Shown here piece by piece: positions 57,942 through 64,000 of a DNA stretch of 64,000 bases (position 1 is its first letter; each line of letters begins with the position of its first letter). A program made the position numbers and the translations under genes. The notes below the pieces were generated by a model, which saw only the letters and a program-made list of their open reading frames with translations, had not been told where the DNA came from and did not search any database. Source of the stretch: Hydrogenophaga sp. IBVHS1 (GTDB taxonomy: Bacteria > Pseudomonadota > Gammaproteobacteria > Burkholderiales > Burkholderiaceae_C); assembly GCF_002127265.1 (NCBI RefSeq), contig NZ_NFUU01000001.1:496001-560000 (forward strand). The letters are read 5' to 3'.

Positions 57942-59549
57942 TTACCTCGCCGGCGGCACCAGGATGGTCGGCTTCGCTTCCGGCAACAGCTCTGGGTAGT
58001 CGCGGCTGAAGTGCAGGCCGCGGCTTTCGTGCCGCATCATGGCCGACATCACGATCAGGTCGGCCACCTGCACCAGATTTCGCAGTTCCAGCAGATCGCG
58101 TGTGACATGGAACCTGGAATAGAACTCGTGAATTTCGGCCTGCAGCAGCGAGATGCGGTGCGCGGCGCGCTCCAGGCGTTTGTCGGTGCGCACGATGCCC
58201 ACGTAGTCCCACATGAAGCGGCGCAACTCGTCCCAGTTGTGGGAAATCACCACCAGCTCGTCGGCGTCGGTCACGCGGCTGTCGTCCCACAAGGGCATGG
58301 CGGGGGCCGGGGCGCCCGATGCGCTGCGAATCGCGCCCACGGCACCCTGAGCGAACACCATGCACTCCACCAGCGAATTGCTGGCCAAGCGGTTGGCACC
58401 GTGCAGGCCGGTGCAGGTCGTCTCGCCCACGGCGTACAGGCCGGCGATGCCGGTGCTGCCGGTGAGGTCGGTCACCAGGCCGCCGCAGGTGTAATGCGCC
58501 GCAGGCACCACGGGGATCGGCTCCTTCGTGATGTCGATGCCCAGTTCGGCGCAGCGCGCCAGGATGTTGGGAAAGTGCTCACGCAGGAATTCGGGCGACT
58601 GGTGGGAGATGTCCAGGTGCACGCAGTCCAGGCCATGCTTCTTCATCTCGAAGTCGATCGCGCGGGCCACCACGTCGCGCGGTGCCAGTTCGGCGCGCGG
58701 ATCGTGGTCGGGCATGAAGCGGTGGCCACCGTGGGAGGCTGGCAACTTGAGCAAGCCGCCTTCACCGCGCACGGCCTCGGAGATCAGGAAGCTCTTGGCG
58801 TGCGGGTGGTACAGGCAGGTGGGGTGGAACTGGATGAACTCCATGTTGCCCACCTGGCAGCCCGCGCGCCAGCCGGCGGCAATGCCGTCGCCGGTCGCGG
58901 TGTCGGGGTTGGTGGTGTAGAGGTACACCTTGCCTGCGCCACCGGTGGCTAGCACGGTGTGGGTGGCGCTGAAGGTCACGACCTCGTCGCGCACGGTGTC
59001 GAGCACGTAGGCGCCGTGGCAGCGTTCGGCCGCATGCGGCGCCGGGTCGTGGCCGGTGAGTTTGCGGTCGGTGATGAGGTCGACCAGCATGTGGTGCTCG
59101 AACACCTGGATGGCCGGCGTGGCGAGCACGCGCTCGATCAGCGTGGCCTGCACCGCTGCGCCGGTGGCGTCGGCCGCATGCACGATGCGGCGGTGGCTGT
59201 GGCCGCCCTCGCGGGTGAGGTGCAGCTCGCCGCCCTCGGTGGAAAAAGGCACCCCGAGCTCTTGCAGCCAGGCGATCGCCGCGGGCGCGTTTTCCACGGT
59301 GAAGCGCGTCGCCTCCAGGTCGCACAGGCCGGCGCCTGCCACCAGCGTGTCGTCCACGTGCGAGGCGTAGCTGTCACCCTCGGCCAGCACGGCGGCAATG
59401 CCGCCCTGGGCCCAGTTGCTGGAACCGTCGGTAAGCGCGCGCTTGGTGACCACCGCCACGCGGTGGGTGGAGGCCAGGTGCAGGGCGGTGGTGAGGCCCG
59501 CCAGGCCGCTGCCGATGATGAGGACGTCGAAACGGTGCAGATCGGTCAT
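57942..59549 (-). CDS. nadB: L-aspartate oxidase
   Basis: This 535-residue flavoprotein has the N-terminal FAD loop [13 protein letters not shown] (10-22), [10 protein letters not shown], the HPTCLYHP region of the succinate dehydrogenase/aspartate oxidase family and [13 protein letters not shown]. It oxidises aspartate to iminoaspartate for NadA. The ATG overlaps the scpA stop... more exactly, the nadB start codon overlaps the end of upstream scpA's neighbour frame by 4 bases, with scpA lying downstream on the minus strand. It is convergent with nadC-nadA. Confidence 0.95.
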   Translation of the reverse strand: MTDLHRFDVLIIGSGLAGLTTALHLASTHRVAVVTKRALTDGSSNWAQGGIAAVLAEGDSYASHVDDTLVAGAGLCDLEATRFTVENAPAAIAWLQELGVPFSTEGGELHLTREGGHSHRRIVHAADATGAAVQATLIERVLATPAIQVFEHHMLVDLITDRKLTGHDPAPHAAERCHGAYVLDTVRDEVVTFSATHTVLATGGAGKVYLYTTNPDTATGDGIAAGWRAGCQVGNMEFIQFHPTCLYHPHAKSFLISEAVRGEGGLLKLPASHGGHRFMPDHDPRAELAPRDVVARAIDFEMKKHGLDCVHLDISHQSPEFLREHFPNILARCAELGIDITKEPIPVVPAAHYTCGGLVTDLTGSTGIAGLYAVGETTCTGLHGANRLASNSLVECMVFAQGAVGAIRSASGAPAPAMPLWDDSRVTDADELVVISHNWDELRRFMWDYVGIVRTDKRLERAAHRISLLQAEIHEFYSRFHVTRDLLELRNLVQVADLIVMSAMMRHESRGLHFSRDYPELLPEAKPTILVPPAR

Positions 59550-60397
59550 GCAGGTGTGTAGGCCAGGCGAACGTAGATGGGGGCGAAGGCTTCGGCCTGG
59601 GTCAGCTCGATGAGCGTTTCCTTGGCCAGCTCCAGCATGGCGATGAAAGTGACCACCAGCACGGGGGACCCGTGTGTGGGGTCGAACAGTTCACCGAACT
59701 CGACGAACTTGCGGCCTTGCAGGCGGCGCAGCACGATGCTCATGTGTTCGCGAACCGAGAGTTCTTCGCGGCTGATCTTGTGATGCTGCACGAGCTTGGC
59801 GCGCCTGAGGATGTCGCGCCAGGCGCTTTGCAGGTCGACGGCGTTCACGTCCGGGAAACGTGGTGCCAGCGCCTGCTCCACGTAGACCTGGGCGCGCAGG
59901 AAATCACGGCCGTACTGCGGGCAGTCGGCCAGGCGCTGCGCAGCCAGCTTCATCTGCTCGTATTCCAGCAGGCGGCGCACCAGCTCGGCGCGCGGGTCTT
60001 CGGGTTCCTCGCCCTCGGCCACCTTCTTCGGAGGCAGCAGCATGCGCGACTTGATCTCGATCAGCATGGCCGCCATCAGCAGGTACTCGGCCGCCAGCTC
60101 CAGGTTGCTGGCACGGATCTCATCCACGTAGGTGAGGTACTGGCGGGTGACCGCCGCCATTGGGATGTCGAGGATGTTGAAGTTCTGCTTGCGGATCAGG
60201 TAGAGCAGCAGGTCGAGCGGGCCCTCGAAGGCTTCCAGGAAAATCTGCAGCGCATCGGGTGGGATGTAGAGATCGCGCGGCATCGCGAACAGCGGCTCGC
60301 CATACAGGCGGGCCAGCGCCACGTGGTCCACCACGCTGGGCAGCACCGCGTCCAGGCCCTGGGGGGCCTCGTCGAGCATGTGGGGCTCGCCGTTCAT
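59546..60397 (-). CDS. scpA: Segregation and condensation protein A
   Basis: This 283-residue kleisin has the conserved [19 protein letters not shown] segment (about 58-76), [22 protein letters not shown] and a C-terminal winged-helix region. It bridges SMC heads with ScpB to compact the chromosome. In minus-strand order it runs from DUF3460 (8-base gap) to the edge of nadB: the scpA start side faces DUF3460 and its stop (59546) lies 4 bases inside the nadB start, giving an ATGA overlap. The start chosen is ATG 60397 ([10 protein letters not shown]); a later ATG (MLDEAP) is also possible. Confidence 0.93.
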   Translation of the reverse strand: MNGEPHMLDEAPQGLDAVLPSVVDHVALARLYGEPLFAMPRDLYIPPDALQIFLEAFEGPLDLLLYLIRKQNFNILDIPMAAVTRQYLTYVDEIRASNLELAAEYLLMAAMLIEIKSRMLLPPKKVAEGEEPEDPRAELVRRLLEYEQMKLAAQRLADCPQYGRDFLRAQVYVEQALAPRFPDVNAVDLQSAWRDILRRAKLVQHHKISREELSVREHMSIVLRRLQGRKFVEFGELFDPTHGSPVLVVTFIAMLELAKETLIELTQAEAFAPIYVRLAYTPA

Positions 60398-60405
60398 TCC
60401 GGCAC

Positions 60406-60618
60406 TCAGGTGTGGTCGGAGCCGGTCTGGTAGACGTAGGGCTGCTGCGGCACGCGAGCGGCTTCGGCCCTGGACTGGAATTCGCGGTCGATCTGCTTGT
60501 CCCACAGCAGCGCGCGGCCTTTGCGTTGCTCCTGCTCCAGCGAAGGCTTTTTCTGCTTGAGCGACTCAATGAACTGGGTCGCGTCGGAGGTGTAGTCGGG
60601 GCGGCGGAAGAAGGACAT
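60406..60618 (-). CDS. DUF3460 protein
   Basis: This 70-residue protein begins MSFFRRPDYTSDATQFI and continues with a Lys/Glu-rich helix and QQPYVYQTGSD, the whole-length DUF3460 pattern known in betaproteobacteria. No function is assigned. It is the first gene of a DUF3460-scpA-nadB unit with 8-base and 4-base junctions; ties to scpA in many genomes make a chromosome-related role conceivable but unproven. Confidence 0.85.
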   Translation of the reverse strand: MSFFRRPDYTSDATQFIESLKQKKPSLEQEQRKGRALLWDKQIDREFQSRAEAARVPQQPYVYQTGSDHT

Positions 60619-60668
60619 GGTGGGCGGCCGGGGCCAGCGCAGAGGAAAGAGGGGATTTTAGCGGTGTG

Positions 60669-62312
60669 CTACTGACAGGTGTGCAGGCGGGTCGCAAAGC
60701 CCGATCGCTCGATCAGCGAGCGCGGCTGCTCGTGCAGGCCCACCATCCCCAGCTGGCCACCACGCTTGTGAACCGCCTTGTGCAGTTGCTCCAGCGCGTC
60801 CAGTCCGGTGGTGTCGAGCGAGATCATGTGGCTGGCATCGAGCATCACATTGACCGGTTCGGGCGAACGCTCCACCTCGGTCACGATGGGGTCGATCTTG
60901 GCCACGGCACCGAAGAACAGCGAGCCATAGAGCTTGTAGGTGAGCTGCTGTTCGGTGCGCGCCACCGGTTCGGCGCGGAAGATCGAGCTCTGGCGCCGAA
61001 CGAACAGCACCACGGCCAGTACCAGCCCGAGCTCCACCGCCACGGTGAGGTCGAAAACGATGGTCACCGCAAAGGTGGAGAGCATCATCAGCCGGTAGTG
61101 GTTGCTGAACTGCTTCAGGCGGGCGAACTCGCGCCATTCCCCCATGTTCCAGGCCACGAACAGCAGCACACCCGCCAGCACCGCCAGCGGAATGTGAAAC
61201 GCCAGCGGGGCCGCCAGCAGCACCACGGCGGCCAGGGTGAGCGCGTGCACCATGCCGGCCACCGGTGATGCGGCGCCAGATCGGATGTTGGTCACTGTGC
61301 GTGCAATCGTGCCCGTGGCCGGCATGCCGCCGAAGAACGGCACCACGGCGTTGGCAATGCCCTGGGCCATGAGCTCCTGGTTGGGATCGTGCTTGGGTGC
61401 GTCGCCCAGCTGGTCGGCCACGCGGGCGCAGAGCAGGGATTCGATGGCCCCCAGCATGGCGATGGTGAGCGTGGGTGTTACCAGCAGGCGCACGGTTTCC
61501 CAGGAAAAGTCGGGCAACGCGAAGGCCGGTGCGCCCTGGGGGATGCCGCCAAAACGCGTGCCGATGGTCTCCACCGGCAGGGCCAGCACCCAGGCCAGCA
61601 GGGAGAGCGTGACCAGCGCTACCACCGGGCCGGGAATGCGAGAAGTGGCCCTGAGCGCGCTCACGGTCTCGATCGATTTCAGCTGGCGGCGGAACTGTGA
61701 ATCCACCGCCCACAGCCTGGGCCATATGAAGAGGCCCAGCACACACAGCGCACCCAGCACAAACGCAAACACGTTGAAGCTCTGAATATGGAGTGCCATG
61801 GTGTTGATCTGGCCGAAGAAGCTCGCGGGCATCTTCGCGATGTCCAGCCCCAGCAAATCGCGCACCTGCGAGAGTGCGATGAGCACCGCAATGCCGTTGG
61901 TGAAGCCGATCACCACGCTCACTGGCACGTATCGCACCAGCGAACCAAGCCGGAACAGGCCCATGAGGAACAGCAGCACGCCGGCGCTGGCAGTGGCAAT
62001 GAGCAGGTTGGCCACGCCGTAGCGTTCCACGATGCCGTAGACGATGACGATGAAGGCGCCGGCCGGCCCACCAATCTGCATGGAGGTGCCGCCCAGGGCA
62101 GAGATGAGGAAGCCCGCGATGATGGCGGTCCACAGACCGGCCTCGGGCTTGAGTCCACTGGCAATGGCAAAAGCCATGGCGAGGGGCAGCGCCACGATGC
62201 CCACCGTGGCGCCAGCGCCGACGTCGCGCACCAGCTTGTCCCGGTTGTAGCCCTTCATATCCTGCAGCAGGCGCGGCCGGAAGGGTGCAAGGGGAGGCAA
62301 TCCTTGGAACAT
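60669..62312 (-). CDS. SulP-family anion transporter with STAS domain
   Basis: This 547-residue SLC26/SulP transporter has about 12-14 membrane segments, the family segment GYNRDKLVRDVGAGATVGIV near the N-terminus, GGPAGAFIVI near 80, and a cytoplasmic STAS domain (about 430-547: VMLDASHMISLDTTGLDALEQL). Possible substrates are sulphate, bicarbonate or dicarboxylates; no carbonic anhydrase or sulphate gene is adjacent to decide. The start at ATG 62312 has GAAAGG upstream; a TTG seven codons earlier is possible. Confidence 0.9.
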   Translation of the reverse strand: MFQGLPPLAPFRPRLLQDMKGYNRDKLVRDVGAGATVGIVALPLAMAFAIASGLKPEAGLWTAIIAGFLISALGGTSMQIGGPAGAFIVIVYGIVERYGVANLLIATASAGVLLFLMGLFRLGSLVRYVPVSVVIGFTNGIAVLIALSQVRDLLGLDIAKMPASFFGQINTMALHIQSFNVFAFVLGALCVLGLFIWPRLWAVDSQFRRQLKSIETVSALRATSRIPGPVVALVTLSLLAWVLALPVETIGTRFGGIPQGAPAFALPDFSWETVRLLVTPTLTIAMLGAIESLLCARVADQLGDAPKHDPNQELMAQGIANAVVPFFGGMPATGTIARTVTNIRSGAASPVAGMVHALTLAAVVLLAAPLAFHIPLAVLAGVLLFVAWNMGEWREFARLKQFSNHYRLMMLSTFAVTIVFDLTVAVELGLVLAVVLFVRRQSSIFRAEPVARTEQQLTYKLYGSLFFGAVAKIDPIVTEVERSPEPVNVMLDASHMISLDTTGLDALEQLHKAVHKRGGQLGMVGLHEQPRSLIERSGFATRLHTCQ

Positions 62313-62410
62313 GGGGCATGTTACCTTTCGCAACCGTTCATGAGGCTGACAGATCGGCGGCTGGCACCAGCGCGACTAAACTGAATTTTTCTGCTTTGAA
62401 GAGGATCCGC

Positions 62411-62920
62411 ATGCAAGCTGCCTGGAAGCGATGGAGTTGGCCCGTGCTGCTCATGGCCTGTGCATGGCTCATCAGCGGCTGCGATCCCCAGAACATCAGC
62501 GAGCTGGAAGAGGGCGTGTCCACCGAGGCAGACGTCCGCGAGCGATTCGGCGCGCCGGAGGCGGTCTGGGAAGCGGAGGACGGCGGCCAGATCTACGAAT
62601 ACAACCGCCAGCCTGCCGGCCACCGCAACTACATGATCACCATCGGGCCCGATGGGCGGATGGCTGCCCTGCGGCAGGTGCTCACGCCACAGAACTTCAA
62701 GCAGGTGGTGCCCGGCATGCCGATGGAGGCGGTGCGCCGCATGCTGGGCAAGCCGATGAAGGTCACCACCTACGACCTCAAGCGCGAAACCCACTACGAC
62801 TGGCGATACCTCGACGGCCCCAATCCTGGCGACTCGAAAATCTTCACAGTGGTCTTCGACCGCGACCTGCGGGTGGTGTCCACCGGGTCGATGCGCGATC
62901 CCGAAATCGATCCGAAGTAG
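62411..62920 (+). CDS. Lipoprotein with SmpA/OmlA (BamE-like) domain
   Basis: This 169-residue protein has a lipoprotein signal with lipobox LISGC (cysteine 24) followed by Asp25, which in E. coli would favour inner-membrane retention. The mature part has two BamE-like repeats, VSTEADVRERFGAPEAVWE and VPGMPMEAVRRMLGKP with YDWRYLDG, the pattern of the SmpA/OmlA fold. It is not a full BamE operon homologue by context. AGAGGA precedes the ATG. It is divergent from the SulP gene and converges on the DUF1275 gene. Confidence 0.82.
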   Translation: MQAAWKRWSWPVLLMACAWLISGCDPQNISELEEGVSTEADVRERFGAPEAVWEAEDGGQIYEYNRQPAGHRNYMITIGPDGRMAALRQVLTPQNFKQVVPGMPMEAVRRMLGKPMKVTTYDLKRETHYDWRYLDGPNPGDSKIFTVVFDRDLRVVSTGSMRDPEIDPK

Positions 62921-62932
62921 GAAGTGAGCGAC

Positions 62933-63673
62933 TCAGGCCGCGCGCAGGCGCTGCCAGTCGTCCAGCGCAGGGCGCATCACCAGCAGCAGCAGCATCAGCG
63001 CCAGCGGCACGGTGCTGATGAAACCCAGGTATTTGAAGCCCAGCGCACCCGCGAGACCTCCCACGAAGAAGCAGGCCACCAGCTGGCCATGCACGCGCAG
63101 GCGGTGCCGGTCGGCCTGCACCGGTGCACCGCCCCCCTGCCGGTTCACATACAGCAGCTTGCCGAGCTCGATGCCGAGGTCGGTGATGAGACCGGTCACG
63201 TGGGTGGTGCGGATGACTGCGCGCGAGATCTTGGTGATCACCGCGTTCTGCAATCCCATGATGAAACACAGCAGCACCACGGTGAGCGGCAGGAACACCG
63301 GCGTCATGAAGCCAATGGCCGCGCCGAACAGCCCGAACACGAGCAGAGCGGCTGCTTCCAGGATCAGCGGCAGGCCGTAGGCGCTGCGCAGCTCATGCCG
63401 CATGCCCCAGTTCACCAGCCAGGCCGTGGTCATGGCGCCCAGCAGAAAAGCCAGCACCGCGCCCACACCGGCCAGCGCCAGCGTGAAGCGGCCGAGCACC
63501 AGGTGGTCGGCCACCGACGAGACCATGCCGGTCATGTGCGAGGTGTACTGGCCCACCGCCAGAAAGCCGCCGGCATTGGCGGCGCCCGCCACGAAGGCCA
63601 GCACCGAGCCGAGCTTGAGGTCGGTCTGCGGCGTGCGCTGCAGACTGGTGAAACCGCGGATCGGCTTGAACAA
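62933..63673 (-). CDS. DUF1275 (YoaK-like) membrane protein
   Basis: This 246-residue protein has six to seven hydrophobic segments, with the DUF1275 hallmarks FVAGAANAGGFLAVGQYTSHMTG (split by the first loop), GLQNAVITK and TTHVTGLITDLG. Function unknown; a transport role is often suggested. A soluble loop near 185-205 is rich in Gly and Arg. It lies 8 bases downstream of metG on the minus strand. Confidence 0.87.
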   Translation of the reverse strand: MFKPIRGFTSLQRTPQTDLKLGSVLAFVAGAANAGGFLAVGQYTSHMTGMVSSVADHLVLGRFTLALAGVGAVLAFLLGAMTTAWLVNWGMRHELRSAYGLPLILEAAALLVFGLFGAAIGFMTPVFLPLTVVLLCFIMGLQNAVITKISRAVIRTTHVTGLITDLGIELGKLLYVNRQGGGAPVQADRHRLRVHGQLVACFFVGGLAGALGFKYLGFISTVPLALMLLLLVMRPALDDWQRLRAA

Positions 63674-63681
63674 GGGGCCGC

Positions 63682-64000
63682 TCAGCGCACCCGCATGCCA
63701 GGCGTGGCGCCTGGCCAGGGGTTAAGGATGTGAATGCCCGGCTCGGCCTTTTCGTCGGCGTGGCTGGCGGCGAGCACCATGCCTTCGCTCACGCCGAACT
63801 TCATCTTGCGCGGCGCCAGGTTGGCCACCATCACGGTGAACTTGCCCACCAGGTCTTCGGGCGCATAGGCGCTGGCGATGCCGCTGAACACGTTGCGCAT
63901 GCGGCCTTCGCCCACGTCGAGCGTGAGGCGCAGCAGCTTGGTCGAGCCTTCCACCGGCTCGCAATTCACGATCTGTGCGATGCGCAGGTCGATCCTTGAG
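63682..64000 (-). CDS. metG: Methionyl-tRNA synthetase, C-terminal part
   Basis: The frame is open to the right edge, so only the last 105 residues are visible. They form the C-terminal tRNA-binding OB domain of Met[47 protein letters not shown] and the terminal HADEKAEPG. The catalytic and anticodon domains lie outside the window. The same domain occurs as free-standing Trbp111 proteins, but the open frame upstream favours metG. Confidence 0.88.
   Translation of the reverse strand, partial: SRIDLRIAQIVNCEPVEGSTKLLRLTLDVGEGRMRNVFSGIASAYAPEDLVGKFTVMVANLAPRKMKFGVSEGMVLAASHADEKAEPGIHILNPWPGATPGMRVR

Overview
The window reads as ordinary, gene-dense, GC-rich chromosome of a betaproteobacterium in the order Burkholderiales. 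It is most like the Comamonadaceae (Hydrogenophaga, Acidovorax, Variovorax type). This is inferred from gene content and order: mutT-yacG-zapD-coaE-pilD-pilC-pilB, ispB opposite rplU-rpmA-obgE-proB, rppH with a CNP1-like gene opposite proS, a DUF3683-type FAD/FeS oxidoreductase next to DUF971 and ubiE, and DUF3460 upstream of scpA. I see no rRNA, prophage, insertion sequence, CRISPR array, defence island or secondary-metabolite cluster. One tRNA (Pro, anticodon CGG, CCA encoded), one FMN riboswitch and several intrinsic terminators were found. The two end genes are cut by the window edge (mutT at the left, metG at the right).

Layout. 1-5.8 kb: end of mutT, then on the minus strand the type IV pilus genes pilB, pilC and pilD run into coaE, zapD and yacG. 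6.0-7.1 kb: tRNA-Pro and ispB. 7.3-10.3 kb: rplU, rpmA, obgE, proB. 10.3-11.5 kb: rppH and a CNP1-like gene. 11.7-14.1 kb: proS and a soluble lytic transglycosylase. 14.2-19.0 kb (minus): a Lon-like AAA+ ATPase, monothiol glutaredoxin, prmC, prfA and hemA. 19.3-24.2 kb (minus): the glycerol-3-phosphate uptake and degradation system ugpB-A-E-C-Q. 24.4-32.7 kb: a 1292-residue FAD/Fe-S oxidoreductase, then a ubiquinone cluster (DUF971, ubiE, a Tim44-like protein, ubiJ, ubiB). 32.9-35.8 kb: FmdB-like protein, DUF502, aspS. 35.9-42.2 kb: a run of mostly overlapping genes with yqjD/yqjE/yqjK-like envelope proteins, nudB, an EEP phosphodiesterase, clsB, a metallo-beta-lactamase exonuclease and an ATP-dependent DNA ligase. 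42.3-47.4 kb: folE, a BLUF photoreceptor, a DUF429 protein, FMN riboswitch plus ribH, an AraC regulator, a VOC protein, a small membrane protein and a secreted nuclease. 47.4-50.6 kb (minus): gpmA, a C-terminal processing protease and a MoeB/ThiF-type enzyme. 50.7-53.0 kb: rhodanese, grxC, secB, gpsA. 53.0-59.5 kb: DUF1272, panC, a membrane protein and panB, then nadC-nadA facing nadB. 59.5-64 kb: scpA, DUF3460, a SulP transporter, a lipoprotein, a DUF1275 membrane protein and the end of metG.

Functionally the window is dominated by housekeeping: CoA and NAD synthesis (panB, panC, coaE, nadA, nadB, nadC), quinones (ispB, ubiE, ubiJ, ubiB), folate and flavin synthesis (folE, nudB, ribH), translation (proS, aspS, metG, prfA, prmC, rplU, rpmA, obgE) and envelope functions. 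Translational coupling is pervasive: many neighbouring genes share ATGA, GTGA or TTGA start/stop overlaps.

I did not find a clearly new biological system. The least ordinary items are the protease-less Lon-type ATPase, the ligase-exonuclease pair embedded in a phospholipid and phosphodiesterase operon, the BLUF protein beside folE, the structured leader of the FmdB-like gene, and the hemA start, which lies almost on its -10 box. All functional calls are from reading motifs by eye; no database search was run.
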